Of a DNA stretch of 57,866 nt, positions 19,758 to 33,404 are shown one piece after another (position 1 is the stretch's first letter; every line of letters starts with the position of its first letter). Location: positions 1 to 57,866 of the forward strand of contig CAIOZF010000216.1 of the NCBI GenBank assembly GCA_903862645.1, given 5' to 3'. The position numbers and the translations under genes are program-made. The notes below the pieces were generated by a model. It saw nothing but the letters and a program-made list of their open reading frames with translations, did not search any database and was not told the DNA's origin. The stretch comes from an uncultured Gammaproteobacteria bacterium (lineage in GTDB: Bacteria > Pseudomonadota > Gammaproteobacteria > Pseudomonadales > Pseudohongiellaceae).

Positions 19758-20942
19758 TTGCGTATTGGCATGATTGCAGGCGAAACCTCCGGAGATATTC
19801 TTGGCGCCGGATTGATGCAGGCCATCTTGGGGGTCTGCCCGGAAGCCCGCTTCGAGGGCATCGGCGGGCCGCGCATGCTGGCTCTGGGCTTTCACAGTTT
19901 TTTCCCTATGGAGCGACTCTCGGTCATGGGATTTGTGGAGCCCCTGGGACGTCTTCCCGAACTTCTGCGCATCAAGAAACACCTCGAAACTCACTTCATC
20001 GCCAATCCTCCAGATGTCTTCGTCGGCATTGATTCGCCGGGGTTCAACCTGCGCATTGAGAAGGTGCTGCACGACCACCGTATCCGGACCGTGCATTATG
20101 TCAGTCCCAGCGTCTGGGCCTGGGGACAGAAACGTATCCACAAGATCGCGCAGGCCGTTGATCTGGTGCTGGCGCTGTTCCCTTTCGAGACTGCTATTTA
20201 CGAGCAGCACAGCGTCCCTGCACGTTTCATTGGTCATCCACTTGCCGACTCAATCCCGATTTGTGCCGATGACAGTGCAGGTCAACATCAGGTCCGCAGC
20301 ATTCTTGGGTTGTCCTCGTCTGGCAAGGTCATTGCGCTGATGCCGGGCAGTCGACGCGATGAAATCCGACGTTTGGGGCAAGTCTTTTTCGCGACAGCAC
20401 GTCGCTGTCTGGAGAGTGATCCGCAATTGCAATTTATCATTCCCTGCGCCAATGCCGAGCGTCGCACTCAGGTGGAGCAAATGCTGACCGATCAACAGAT
20501 GGGTCTCCAGGCGCGCAAGAGCTTTACTGTGCTGGATGGACAGTCCCATGAGGCGATGCTGGCGGCTGATGTCGTGCTGCTGGCCTCAGGCACAGCGACG
20601 CTGGAGGCCATGTTGCTGAATCGTGCGATGGTCGTGTGTTACAAGCTCGCACCGCTGACCTATGCGTTGGCCTCCAGAATGCTGAAAGTGCCCTACGTGG
20701 CGCTGCCTAACCTGCTGGCAGGAGAGCGCCTGGTGCCTGAGTTTCTGCAGAATCAGGTCACCGTCGACAATCTGCACCGCGAACTCATGACCTTGCTGGG
20801 GAATTCGGAGCAACGGCAGCGTCTGGCAGAGCGTTTTCAGGCGATTCATCACCACATCCGGCGCGATGCCAGTGTGCAGGCCGCGCAAGCCGTGCTGGAA
20901 GTGGCGGGGCATCTCCCTGCTGTTGGTCATCCAGCACCGTGA
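19758..20942 (+). CDS. lpxB: Lipid-A-disaccharide synthase
   Basis: GT19 glycosyltransferase that joins UDP-2,3-diacylglucosamine and lipid X to form the lipid A disaccharide. Signature segments are [16 protein letters not shown] at the N-terminus, [18 protein letters not shown] and [10 protein letters not shown]. The 394-residue length is normal. The start is TTG at 19758 with GGGGA 7 nt before it; the sequence MRIGMIAGE follows at once, as in relatives. The stop overlaps the rnhB ATG by one base (TGATG). Confidence 0.95.
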   Translation: MRIGMIAGETSGDILGAGLMQAILGVCPEARFEGIGGPRMLALGFHSFFPMERLSVMGFVEPLGRLPELLRIKKHLETHFIANPPDVFVGIDSPGFNLRIEKVLHDHRIRTVHYVSPSVWAWGQKRIHKIAQAVDLVLALFPFETAIYEQHSVPARFIGHPLADSIPICADDSAGQHQVRSILGLSSSGKVIALMPGSRRDEIRRLGQVFFATARRCLESDPQLQFIIPCANAERRTQVEQMLTDQQMGLQARKSFTVLDGQSHEAMLAADVVLLASGTATLEAMLLNRAMVVCYKLAPLTYALASRMLKVPYVALPNLLAGERLVPEFLQNQVTVDNLHRELMTLLGNSEQRQRLAERFQAIHHHIRRDASVQAAQAVLEVAGHLPAVGHPAP

Positions 20943-21568
20943 TGCTGACTTTCCCCTATCCCGATGCATTGCTTGCGATAAGTCACGGGCAAGCAGTCGT
21001 GCATGTTGCCGGGGTAGATGAGGTGGGGCGCGGCCCTCTCGCTGGAGATGTAGTGGCGGCGGCGGTCATTCTCGATCCGCACCGCCGGTTGACGACCCTC
21101 GACGACTCCAAGAGATTGACTCAGAAGCAGCGCGAACAGGCATACCAGGACATCACCGAATCGGCCTTGTGCTATGCTCTGGGAAGGGCGAGTGCTGCAG
21201 AAATAGACACCATCAATATCCTGCAGGCGAGCCTGCTGGCGATGCGGCGCGCAGTAGAGACGCTGTGCCTCCAGCCTGGGTTTGTGTACGTGGATGGCCT
21301 CCATTGCCCGCGCTGGTCTTATCCCAGTGCCGCTGTCGTGAAGGGCGACTCGAAAGTGGATTGCATAGCCGCAGCCTCCATCATCGCCAAGGTCACGCGT
21401 GATCGTGAGATGGTGGCACTGGATCATCGTTATCCGGGCTACGGTTTTGCAAAACACATGGGCTACCCTACGGTGCTGCACCTACAGGCGCTGCAGTCGC
21501 TCGGGCCCTGCGAGATTCACAGACGTTCATTCAAACCAGTACAGAAGGTGCTCTCAGTCTCGCGCTGA
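20942..21568 (+). CDS. rnhB: Ribonuclease HII
   Basis: Cuts RNA-DNA hybrids, especially single ribonucleotides misincorporated in DNA. The catalytic acids Asp26 and Glu27 lie in [13 protein letters not shown]; further acids are in VDGLH and in [17 protein letters not shown]. 208 residues. ATG 20942 is chosen because it overlaps the lpxB stop by one base; a GTG one codon earlier (20939) is possible. The lpxB-rnhB-dnaE order is common in proteobacteria and links the lipid A operon to replication genes. Confidence 0.96.
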   Translation: MLTFPYPDALLAISHGQAVVHVAGVDEVGRGPLAGDVVAAAVILDPHRRLTTLDDSKRLTQKQREQAYQDITESALCYALGRASAAEIDTINILQASLLAMRRAVETLCLQPGFVYVDGLHCPRWSYPSAAVVKGDSKVDCIAAASIIAKVTRDREMVALDHRYPGYGFAKHMGYPTVLHLQALQSLGPCEIHRRSFKPVQKVLSVSR

Positions 21569-21627
21569 ACCCAGAAAGCAACACCAAGCAACACACAGCA
21601 AAGCCACGGAACAACGCCAGAGCCATC

Positions 21628-24600
21628 ATGTTCGAAAAATTTGTACACCTGCGACTGCACACCGAGTATTCCATCATTGATGGTCTCGTGCGTATCGACG
21701 AGCTGACTTCCCGAGTTGCGAAAATGGGGATGCCCGCGGTCGTAATTTCTGATCACGTCAATCTGTTCGGGCTGATCAAATTCTATAGTGCGGCAATGAT
21801 CGCCGGAGTGAAGCCGCTGTGTGGCTGCGACATTCTGGTCGAGAACGAAGAGAACCCGCAACGTCCGACGCCACTGGTTCTGCTGGTGAAAAACCTGCAT
21901 GGCTATCGCAACCTCACTGAACTTATCTCCCGTGCGTATACGGAGAGGACCACTGGAAGCGAACTGACGGTCAAGCGCGACTGGGTCAGGCAGCATGCCG
22001 ACGGTCTGATCGCGCTCTCTGGCGGTCGCTTTGGCGAGATCGGACGCACGCTTCTGGAAGCGGGGCAGGAAAAGGCGGCAGAGCTACTGGCGCAGTGGAT
22101 GCAGTGGTTCCCAGACAGTTTCTATCTGGAACTGCAGCGCTGCGGCCGCGATGGCGAGGAGAACTACATCGCCGAGGCAGTCCGTCTGGCGACAGCCTGC
22201 GCTTGCCCCGTGGTTGCCACCAACGATGTGCGCTTCCTGAATGCGGAGGATTTCGAGGCCCACGAGGTACGCGTCTGCATCAACGAGCGCCGCACACTGG
22301 ATGATCCGCGCCGCTCACATCACTACACCGAACAGCAATACCTGCGCAGCGCGGCAGAGATGCAGGAGTTGTTCAGTGACATCCCGGAGGCGATAGAGAA
22401 TACGCTGGCCATCGCCATGCGCTGCAATCTGGAGCTGGAGCTGGGTAAACCCTATCTGCCCAATTACCCGGTGCCGGACAATATCTCGGTGGAGGATTTT
22501 TTCCGTCAAGTCAGCAAAGACGGCCTGGATGCGCGTCTACGTCGTCTTTATCCCCGTGAAAAACCGGGCCATGAACCGCTGGATGACGCGCAATGCGCGG
22601 AGATCTCCAGGCCCTACTACGAGCGTCTGGATTTCGAACTCAACGTTATCAACCAGATGGGGTTTCCGGGCTACTTCCTGATCGTGATGGAGTTTATTCA
22701 ATGGGCCAGAGACAACGGTATTCCCGTGGGCCCCGGGCGAGGTTCGGGGGCAGGCTCCATTGTGGCCTATTCCCTGGGTATCACTGACCTCGACCCGCTG
22801 AAGTACGACTTGCTGTTTGAGCGTTTCCTTAATCCGGAGCGCGTGTCGATGCCGGATTTCGACGTGGATTTCTGCATGGACGGGCGTGACCGCGTTATTC
22901 AGCATGTGGCCGAGATGTATGGCAAGGAGGCGGTGTCACAGATCATCACCTTTGGCACCATGGCAGCCAAGGCCGTGGTGCGCGATGTGGCGCGGGTGCA
23001 GGGCAAGTCCTATGGGTTGGCTGACAAGCTCTCCAAGCTGATCCCTTTCGAGGTTGGCATAACACTGGAGCGCGCCGTTGCGGAGGAGCCACAGCTCAAG
23101 GAGTTCATCGACGGCGACGAGGACGCACAAGAGGTCATGGAGATGGCCTACAAACTGGAGGGCCTCACTCGCAACGTCGGCAAGCATGCCGGGGGTGTGG
23201 TTATCGCGCCGACCAAGCTGACCGATTTTTCACCGCTGTATTGTGACGAGAACGGTGAGGGCCTGGTTACCCAGTTCGACAAGAACGACGTCGAGACGGC
23301 CGGACTGGTGAAGTTCGACTTCCTTGGTCTGCGCACGCTGACGATCATCGATTGGGCGATCAAGATGATCAACGCTCAGGAATTTGCCGGTGCACCGACG
23401 CAGCTCGACATCACTGAGATTCCGCTGGACGACAAGCGTGTCTACGATTTGCTGCAGCGCGGCGAAACTACGGCGGTGTTCCAGCTGGAATCCCGCGGCA
23501 TGAAAGACCTGATCAAGCGCCTGCTGCCGAGCCGGTTCGAAGACATAATCGCGCTGGTGGCGCTGTTCCGACCTGGCCCACTGCAGTCAGGCATGGTGGA
23601 TGACTTTATCAACCGCAAGCACGGTCGTGCTGCTGTTGATTATCCGCATCCTGACCTGGCACCGGTGCTCTCCAACACCTACGGCGTGATCCTGTACCAG
23701 GAGCAGGTGATGCAAATCGCCCAAGTGCTTGCCAACTACAGTCTCGGTGGCGCCGACATGCTGCGCCGGGCCATGGGCAAGAAGAAGCCGGAGGAAATGG
23801 CCAAACAGCGTGACGCCTTCCTGGAGGGCGCGGCACAGAGCAGTCTGGATGCGAAGCTGGCGGGCTCCATCTTCGATCTGATGGAGAAGTTTGCCGGTTA
23901 TGGTTTCAACAAATCCCACTCGGCTGCCTATGCCCTGGTTTCCTATCAGACCGCCTGGCTCAAGGAACACTATCCAGCCTACTTCATGGCTGCGGTGCTC
24001 TCGGCGGATATGCAGAACACCGACAAGGTGGTGACGCTCATCGAGGAGTGCCGCCTGATGAAGCTGCCGCTGGTGGTGCCCGACGTCAACATCGGGGCAT
24101 ACAACTTCACGGTCAACCAGAAGCACCAAATCGTCTATGGCCTGGGTGCCATCAAAGGACTGGGCGAGGGACCGGTAGCGGCAATCATTGCGGCACGTAA
24201 GGCAGGTGGACCGTTCGTCTCGTTACTCGACTTCTGCCGGCGCGTGGATGGACGTGCAATCAACAAACGTACCCTGGAGGCACTGATCCGTGCCGGTGCG
24301 CTGGACAGCCTGCAGACCGGCAGCAAGGATTTGGCGCGAGCGCTCCTGATGGCCTCCATTGCCGACACCGTGCAGGCAGCTGAGCAGAGCAGTCGCAACA
24401 AAGAGATTGGCGTGCAGGATATGTTCGGCGACATCAGCCCCGTAAGCGAACCGGTGCAGACCACGCTGAGCAGCCGTCCTGCTGTGCGCCTATGGAGCGA
24501 ACAGTATCGTCTCGCCGCCGAGCGAGAAACGCTGGGGTTGTACCTGAGCGGCCATCCCATCGATGAATTCCTTCCCGAACTCGGACACATCGCCCGTGAC

Positions 24601-25272
24601 CGGCTTGCTAATCTCAAGCCGGAGCGGGAGTACCAGTTGGTCGCTGGGCTGGTTGTCTCGACGCGGACCATGAAGAGCAAGCGCGGCGAAACCATCGCCT
24701 TCATTGTGCTGGATGATCGCAGTGCACGGCTGGAGGTCTCACTGTTCGCGAAGGAGTACGAGCAGTTCCGCGATCTGCTGCAGAAGGATGCCATCCTGGT
24801 AGTTGATTGTCAGGTCAGCGTGGACGATTACAGCGGCTTGATGCGCGGGCGCGCCCGCAGTGTCATGAGTCTGGACGAGGCGCGTCAAAGTTGCGCGCAA
24901 TATCTGGATCTGTATCTGCACAGGGATTTTCTCCCAGTGGATTTCACCCCGCAGTTGGCGCGGATTCTAGAGCCGCGCCGCGCCGCCTCGGCAGCTGCTC
25001 CGATCGCGCCCAAAAGGGCCCCGGCTGGCCGCCAGCGTGAGCGCAATCAGACTGTCGAGCCACCGCTCGAAGCGCAGAGCGATCAGAAGGCGCGAGGCTG
25101 TCCCGTGCGTATTTATTATGATCGCGGCGATAGCAAGGGAGTTCTGCTGTTGGGTGCCTACTGGTCTGTTTTGCCAACTCAGGAGCTCCTGCATCGTCTG
25201 CAGGAAGAGTTCGGGAAAACCCGTGTGGTGCTCAATTACAAGAACGACAATGGCCGCTCGCCCAGGCGCTGA
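21628..25272 (+). CDS. dnaE: DNA polymerase III alpha subunit
   Basis: Replicative polymerase. Domains in order are an N-terminal PHP domain (HLRLHTEYSIIDG), palm and fingers with the catalytic PDFDVDFC motif (Asp412, Asp414) and KFDFLGLRTLT carrying the third acid, a helix-hairpin-helix and OB-fold region (VAGLVVSTRTMKSKRG), and a C-terminal tau-binding domain. The length is 1214, about 50 above E. coli (1160); much of the excess is an Ala/Pro/Arg-rich linker at about 1115-1157 before the C-terminal domain. The start ATG 21628 gives the usual MFEKFVHL N-terminus and lies 59 bp after rnhB. Confidence 0.98.
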   Translation: MFEKFVHLRLHTEYSIIDGLVRIDELTSRVAKMGMPAVVISDHVNLFGLIKFYSAAMIAGVKPLCGCDILVENEENPQRPTPLVLLVKNLHGYRNLTELISRAYTERTTGSELTVKRDWVRQHADGLIALSGGRFGEIGRTLLEAGQEKAAELLAQWMQWFPDSFYLELQRCGRDGEENYIAEAVRLATACACPVVATNDVRFLNAEDFEAHEVRVCINERRTLDDPRRSHHYTEQQYLRSAAEMQELFSDIPEAIENTLAIAMRCNLELELGKPYLPNYPVPDNISVEDFFRQVSKDGLDARLRRLYPREKPGHEPLDDAQCAEISRPYYERLDFELNVINQMGFPGYFLIVMEFIQWARDNGIPVGPGRGSGAGSIVAYSLGITDLDPLKYDLLFERFLNPERVSMPDFDVDFCMDGRDRVIQHVAEMYGKEAVSQIITFGTMAAKAVVRDVARVQGKSYGLADKLSKLIPFEVGITLERAVAEEPQLKEFIDGDEDAQEVMEMAYKLEGLTRNVGKHAGGVVIAPTKLTDFSPLYCDENGEGLVTQFDKNDVETAGLVKFDFLGLRTLTIIDWAIKMINAQEFAGAPTQLDITEIPLDDKRVYDLLQRGETTAVFQLESRGMKDLIKRLLPSRFEDIIALVALFRPGPLQSGMVDDFINRKHGRAAVDYPHPDLAPVLSNTYGVILYQEQVMQIAQVLANYSLGGADMLRRAMGKKKPEEMAKQRDAFLEGAAQSSLDAKLAGSIFDLMEKFAGYGFNKSHSAAYALVSYQTAWLKEHYPAYFMAAVLSADMQNTDKVVTLIEECRLMKLPLVVPDVNIGAYNFTVNQKHQIVYGLGAIKGLGEGPVAAIIAARKAGGPFVSLLDFCRRVDGRAINKRTLEALIRAGALDSLQTGSKDLARALLMASIADTVQAAEQSSRNKEIGVQDMFGDISPVSEPVQTTLSSRPAVRLWSEQYRLAAERETLGLYLSGHPIDEFLPELGHIARDRLANLKPEREYQLVAGLVVSTRTMKSKRGETIAFIVLDDRSARLEVSLFAKEYEQFRDLLQKDAILVVDCQVSVDDYSGLMRGRARSVMSLDEARQSCAQYLDLYLHRDFLPVDFTPQLARILEPRRAASAAAPIAPKRAPAGRQRERNQTVEPPLEAQSDQKARGCPVRIYYDRGDSKGVLLLGAYWSVLPTQELLHRLQEEFGKTRVVLNYKNDNGRSPRR

Positions 25273-25359
25273 AGCGTCCGTTTTGGTGGTCGCTAAACGC
25301 AAGCCGCTTTTGCTATCATGGCGGCAACGCAAGTTTCATTACTGGAATATGACAACGTT

Positions 25360-26313
25360 ATGAATCCGAATTACCTTGATTTTGAACAGCCAATCGCCGA
25401 CCTGGAAGTGAAGATCAACGAGCTGCGTCTGGTGGGGACCGACAATAAGCTGAACATTACCGACGAGATTCAGAAGCTGCAGGAAAAGAACACCAAACTC
25501 ACCGAGAAAATCTATTCCTCGCTGTCACCCTGGCAGATTTCCCAGGTCGCTCGACATCCGCTGCGCCCCTATACCCTCGACTACATCAATCACATCTTCA
25601 CCGACTTTGATGAGCTGCATGGCGATCGCCTGTTTGCAGACGACAAGGCCTTGATCGGGGGAATTGCACGTCTGGATGGACGCCCAGTGATGGTGATCGG
25701 TCATCAAAAGGGGCGTGGAACCAAGGAAAAAGTCCGCCATAATTTCGGTATGCCCAGGCCCGAAGGTTATCGCAAGGCGCGTCGTCTGATCGCGATGGCT
25801 GAGCGCTTCAAGCTGCCCGTGCTCACGTTTATCGACACGCCCGGCGCCTATCCCGGTATCGATTCCGAGGAGCGAGGGATCAATGAGGCAATCGCCGAGA
25901 ACATGGCGATGATGTCGACGGTGCGTACGCCACTGATTGCTACTGTGACGGGCGAGGCCAACTCCGGCGGCGCCATCGCCATCGGCATCGCTGATCACCT
26001 GAACATGCTCGAATATTCCACCTATACCGTCATAACCCCGGAAGGCTGTGCCACCATTCTCTGGAAGTCGGCCGAGTATGCCTCTGCCGCTGCCGAGGCC
26101 ATGGGGGTGACCTCCAAGCGTCTTGAAGAACTGGGAATTGTCGACAGCACCATCAGTGAGCCACTGGGCGGTGCCCACCGGGACGTGCAGGCAATGGCCG
26201 CAAATATCAAGAAGGCGTTAATCGAGCAGGTGGATCGCCTCTCCAGAATGCCAATTGATGATCTTGTCGAGCGCCGTTACAAGCGTCTGATGAGCTTCGG
26301 TATCTCCAACTGA
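25360..26313 (+). CDS. accA: Acetyl-CoA carboxylase carboxyltransferase subunit alpha
   Basis: Alpha subunit of the carboxyltransferase that makes malonyl-CoA for fatty acids. The 317-residue protein has the standard N-terminus [16 protein letters not shown] and the crotonase-like core with [22 protein letters not shown] and [12 protein letters not shown]. An in-frame ATG at 25318 would add 14 unrelated residues; length and N-terminus favour 25360, although its ribosome site is weak. It lies 87 bp after dnaE, the conserved dnaE-accA-tilS order. Confidence 0.97.
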   Translation: MNPNYLDFEQPIADLEVKINELRLVGTDNKLNITDEIQKLQEKNTKLTEKIYSSLSPWQISQVARHPLRPYTLDYINHIFTDFDELHGDRLFADDKALIGGIARLDGRPVMVIGHQKGRGTKEKVRHNFGMPRPEGYRKARRLIAMAERFKLPVLTFIDTPGAYPGIDSEERGINEAIAENMAMMSTVRTPLIATVTGEANSGGAIAIGIADHLNMLEYSTYTVITPEGCATILWKSAEYASAAAEAMGVTSKRLEELGIVDSTISEPLGGAHRDVQAMAANIKKALIEQVDRLSRMPIDDLVERRYKRLMSFGISN

Positions 26314-26335
26314 CAGCCGGTTTTATCCGCGACGG

Positions 26336-27736
26336 ATGTTCCACGTCATGACCTTCACCGAACACGCACTGTCCGTGCAGCTTGCTGGAATCCCGCAAGA
26401 CAGCAGGCTGGTGGTGGCGTTCAGTGGTGGCCTGGATTCCTCGGTTTTGCTTTACGCGTTGCATCGTCTTCACCAGATTACCCCCTTTGCATCTTCTCTC
26501 TGTGCGATTCATGTCAACCATGGGCTGAGCCCCAATGCGGCGGCATGGCAACACTTCTGCGAACAAACCTGCGCCCGTCTTGGAGTCGAGTTGCTTGTGG
26601 AATGTGTCCACATCGATCGCAGCGCCGCCGCCAGCTTGGAAGATCTCGCCCGCGAACAACGCTATGCCGCCTTTGCACGCAAGCTTGAACCGGGAGATTG
26701 TCTGCTCATGGCCCATCATCTCGATGATCAGGCCGAGACTTTCCTACTGCGCACTCTGCGCGGTGCCGGACCCCGTGGCCTTGCCGCGATACCGGCCAGC
26801 CGTCCACTGGGGACTGGCATGTTGTTGCGCCCGCTGCTCGGGTTTACGCGCCGCGCGCTGGAGGACTTTGCGCGTGCTCAGGCTCTGCAATGGATTGAAG
26901 ATGAGAGCAATGCCTCCGCTCAGTTTGATCGCAACTACTGTCGTCTGGAGTTGCTGCCATTGTTGGAGCAACGCTGGCCAGCGTATCGGGAGAGCTGGCG
27001 GCGCAGTGCGCAGTTATGCGGGGAGGCCGAAGAGCTGTTGCGGGAGCTTGCCGTTCAGGACTATGCACTGGCTGTCACCGACTCCGAAACGGTTATCGAT
27101 GTGGCCTTGCTCAAACAGTTGAGTCAGGCGCGGCAGCGCAATCTGCTGCGCTATTGGCTGCTGCGCGTCGGCGTATCAGACCCGGGATGGCACACGCTGC
27201 AGCAGATCGTCACGGAGCTGCTGCAGGCGGCAACGGATGCACAGCCCCACGTTAGCTGGCTCTCGCACTCAAACGCTCATGCAGACGCTCAGGTGGTGGT
27301 GGGCGCCGCTCGCCTGTCGCTGCGCCGCCATCGCAATCACCTGCATCTGTTGCTTGAACTACCCCAGTGGTCGAAATTGGAGAGCTATGACTGGGCGCCA
27401 CCGGCGCTTCTGCCGCTGACCGGCAATGGCAGCCTGCGTGCTGAACAAGGGCTTGGTGGCGGCCTGCGGCAGGCAAAGGAGTCTGCCTTGCAGATACGCT
27501 ACAGGCAGGGTGGAGAGAGTTGCCGTCTGGCCGGACGTCGTACGCGATCCTTGAAGAAGATCCTGCAGGATGCCGCCGTGGCGCCGTGGATGAGGCACCG
27601 GCTGCCGCTACTTTATATCGATGACGAGCTGGTCTGCATTCCTGGTATCGGTGTTTGTGAAGGCTGGCAGGCGCGGGAAGGCGAACCGGCGTGGGAGGTA
27701 TTTTGGGTGCCCCCGACACTCAGCCCGAAGTCCTGA
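26336..27736 (+). CDS. tilS: tRNA(Ile)-lysidine synthase
   Basis: Changes C34 to lysidine in the CAU anticodon of tRNA-Ile2 so that it reads AUA; essential. The PP-loop motif FSGGLDSS is at 29-36, followed by HVNHGLS and AHHLDDQAET. Substrate-binding and C-terminal TilS domains (GESCRLAGRRTRSLKKILQD, about 385-405) complete the 466 residues. The start is 26336 or the ATG at 26348 (MTFTEHAL); the second gives the more typical length before the P-loop. The gene lies 22 bp after accA. A 214-bp gap to pyrG follows. Confidence 0.94.
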   Translation: MFHVMTFTEHALSVQLAGIPQDSRLVVAFSGGLDSSVLLYALHRLHQITPFASSLCAIHVNHGLSPNAAAWQHFCEQTCARLGVELLVECVHIDRSAAASLEDLAREQRYAAFARKLEPGDCLLMAHHLDDQAETFLLRTLRGAGPRGLAAIPASRPLGTGMLLRPLLGFTRRALEDFARAQALQWIEDESNASAQFDRNYCRLELLPLLEQRWPAYRESWRRSAQLCGEAEELLRELAVQDYALAVTDSETVIDVALLKQLSQARQRNLLRYWLLRVGVSDPGWHTLQQIVTELLQAATDAQPHVSWLSHSNAHADAQVVVGAARLSLRRHRNHLHLLLELPQWSKLESYDWAPPALLPLTGNGSLRAEQGLGGGLRQAKESALQIRYRQGGESCRLAGRRTRSLKKILQDAAVAPWMRHRLPLLYIDDELVCIPGIGVCEGWQAREGEPAWEVFWVPPTLSPKS

Positions 27737-27917
27737 AATGCATCTCTGAAGAGCGTTGAATTTTCGCACGTTCCTGCTTGTCAACCAGCCTGCGGCAGAT
27801 TTTTGCGTTGTGGTCAGGCATGGCTTCTGGTAGTCTGTAATCCCATCTGTAGGTGCTTGTTTAAAATGCTTTTTTAACGTGTTTTCACAAGTGCCGCGTA
27901 TTACTTTCAGAATTTGA

Positions 27918-30439
<2,522 letters not shown>

Positions 30440-30455
30440 GGGTGGCTCAACCTGA

Positions 30456-31799
<1,344 letters not shown>

Positions 31800-31835
31800 A
31801 ACTGCTGGCTGAATAGGCCGAATCAACGAGACGGT

Positions 31836-32111
31836 ATGACTATGAAAGTACTTCTGGGTGCGCTCGTCGTGATGTTGGTGATGTTGCAGGTCAATTTGTG
31901 GGTGGGAGAGGGCAGCTTCGCGCAGTTGAACACTCTCGATTCGCAGGTTGAGGTTCAGAGGCAGGATAACCTGGTGCTCGCCGAGCGCAACCAGGAGCTC
32001 GAGAACGAGGTGCTGGATCTGAAGACGGGGCTCGATGCCGTCGAAGAGCGCGCCCGCAGCGAGTTCGGCATGGTGAAAGATGGTGAGACGCTCTTCCTCA
32101 TCGTGGAGTGA
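31836..32111 (+). CDS. ftsB: Cell division protein FtsB
   Basis: Small bitopic divisome protein that forms a coiled-coil complex with FtsL and FtsQ. The 91-residue protein has one membrane helix at about 4-22, a heptad-rich coiled coil (about 30-70) and the conserved ARSEFGMVKDGE near the C-terminus. Start MTMK at 31836 or MK at 31842 is possible. Its place between eno and ispD is the standard gammaproteobacterial context and supports the call. Confidence 0.93.
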   Translation: MTMKVLLGALVVMLVMLQVNLWVGEGSFAQLNTLDSQVEVQRQDNLVLAERNQELENEVLDLKTGLDAVEERARSEFGMVKDGETLFLIVE

Positions 32112-32189
32112 AGATGCGCTCGGAGCGAAGCAGATGCCGGTGTATGCCGGCATTGTGCTTTCAGTGGATTGCATTCTTTTGGGTAGCAT

Positions 32190-32885
32190 ATGGCGATCTG
32201 GGCAATTATTCCTGCGGCGGGTATCGGTAGCCGCATGCAGTCGGGCGTGCCCAAGCAGTATCTGCAGATCAATAACCAGACTGTCCTTGCCCATGCACTG
32301 ACTAGACTGAGTGCCGTGGCAGAGGTCGAATGTGTGGTGGTGGCCTTGCATCCTCGGGATTCTCATTGGGCAACACTGGCACTGCAGGAAGGACCACGAC
32401 TGACAACCTGCGCCGGTGGTGATGATCGTTGTCGCTCGGTGCTGAATGCGCTTGCGGCGTTACAGACGCGCGCGCAGCAGGACGATTGGGTGCTGGTGCA
32501 TGATGCGGTCAGGCCCTGCGTGACTACCGGCGACATTTGCCGCCTGCTCGGCGAGGTGGCTGAACACCCTGTCGGTGGACTGCTGGCTGTGCCAGTGAGC
32601 AGCACTCTGAAGAAGGCAGGAGCCGATGGCAACATCTGCGCGACAGTCGATCGTACCGATTTATGGCAGGCGAGCACGCCACAGGTTTTTCGTTATGGGC
32701 TGTTGCGTAAAACCTTGACGGACGCCATCGCCGCTGGAGTGCTCGTCACGGACGAAGCCTCCGCATTGGAACTGGCCGGATTTGCGCCGAGATTAGTGCG
32801 TGGCCGCGCGGACAATATCAAGATTACCTTCCCGGAGGATCTGCCGCTTGCGAGCCTGATCCTGCAAGCACAGGCCCGGGAATAG
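32190..32885 (+). CDS. ispD: 2-C-methyl-D-erythritol 4-phosphate cytidylyltransferase
   Basis: Third MEP-pathway step, coupling MEP to CTP. The 231-residue nucleotidyltransferase shows the CTP-binding PAAGIGSRM with the following Lys (VPKQYLQI), HDAVRPC, and the C-terminal VDRTDLWQASTPQVF. The ATG at 32190 lies 78 bp after ftsB. It is followed by ispF after 18 bp; IspD and IspF frame the IspE step, which is encoded elsewhere. Confidence 0.96.
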   Translation: MAIWAIIPAAGIGSRMQSGVPKQYLQINNQTVLAHALTRLSAVAEVECVVVALHPRDSHWATLALQEGPRLTTCAGGDDRCRSVLNALAALQTRAQQDDWVLVHDAVRPCVTTGDICRLLGEVAEHPVGGLLAVPVSSTLKKAGADGNICATVDRTDLWQASTPQVFRYGLLRKTLTDAIAAGVLVTDEASALELAGFAPRLVRGRADNIKITFPEDLPLASLILQAQARE

Positions 32886-32903
32886 CTCGGCAGGAGACGT
32901 CGC

Positions 32904-33404
32904 ATGTGGAACAGAATCAGGACTGGTCATGGCTATGATGCACATCGTTTCGCGGACAGTCTGCTGCCCGACAAACCGCTGGTGCTTGGCGGTGTGCAGT
33001 TGCCACACGACAGGAGTCTGCTCGCCCACTCCGATGGCGATGCGGTGATTCACGCGCTGTGTGACGCGATTCTGGGCGCACTTGGTTTCGGCGACATCGG
33101 TCGGCATTTTCCGGATACAGATCAGGCTTTCAGCAACATCGACAGCGGCATCCTCCTACAGCGGGTGTGCAATCTGCTGCAGAGTGAGCACTGGAAGATT
33201 GGCAACGTGGATATCACCATTCTCGCCCAGGCACCGCGCATGGCACCGCATATCGTGGCGATGCGCAAGCGTCTGGCCGGACTGATGGATATCCTGCCGG
33301 AGCAGGTCAATGTCAAAGCCTCGACGACAGAGGGCATGGGTTTCGTCGGGCGGCGCGAAGGCCTGGAGACTTATGCGGTTGTACTGATTTATCGTGATGA
33401 ATGA
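32904..33404 (+). CDS. ispF: 2-C-methyl-D-erythritol 2,4-cyclodiphosphate synthase
   Basis: Cyclises CDP-ME 2-phosphate with release of CMP; a homotrimer with an active-site zinc. Motifs are GHGYDAHRF (Asp and His ligands), AHSDGDAVIHALCDAILGAL and KASTTEGMGFVGRREG. 166 residues, normal length. The GGAG 8-12 nt before the ATG gives a good ribosome site. The last 8 nt overlap the truD start. Confidence 0.97.
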   Translation: MWNRIRTGHGYDAHRFADSLLPDKPLVLGGVQLPHDRSLLAHSDGDAVIHALCDAILGALGFGDIGRHFPDTDQAFSNIDSGILLQRVCNLLQSEHWKIGNVDITILAQAPRMAPHIVAMRKRLAGLMDILPEQVNVKASTTEGMGFVGRREGLETYAVVLIYRDE

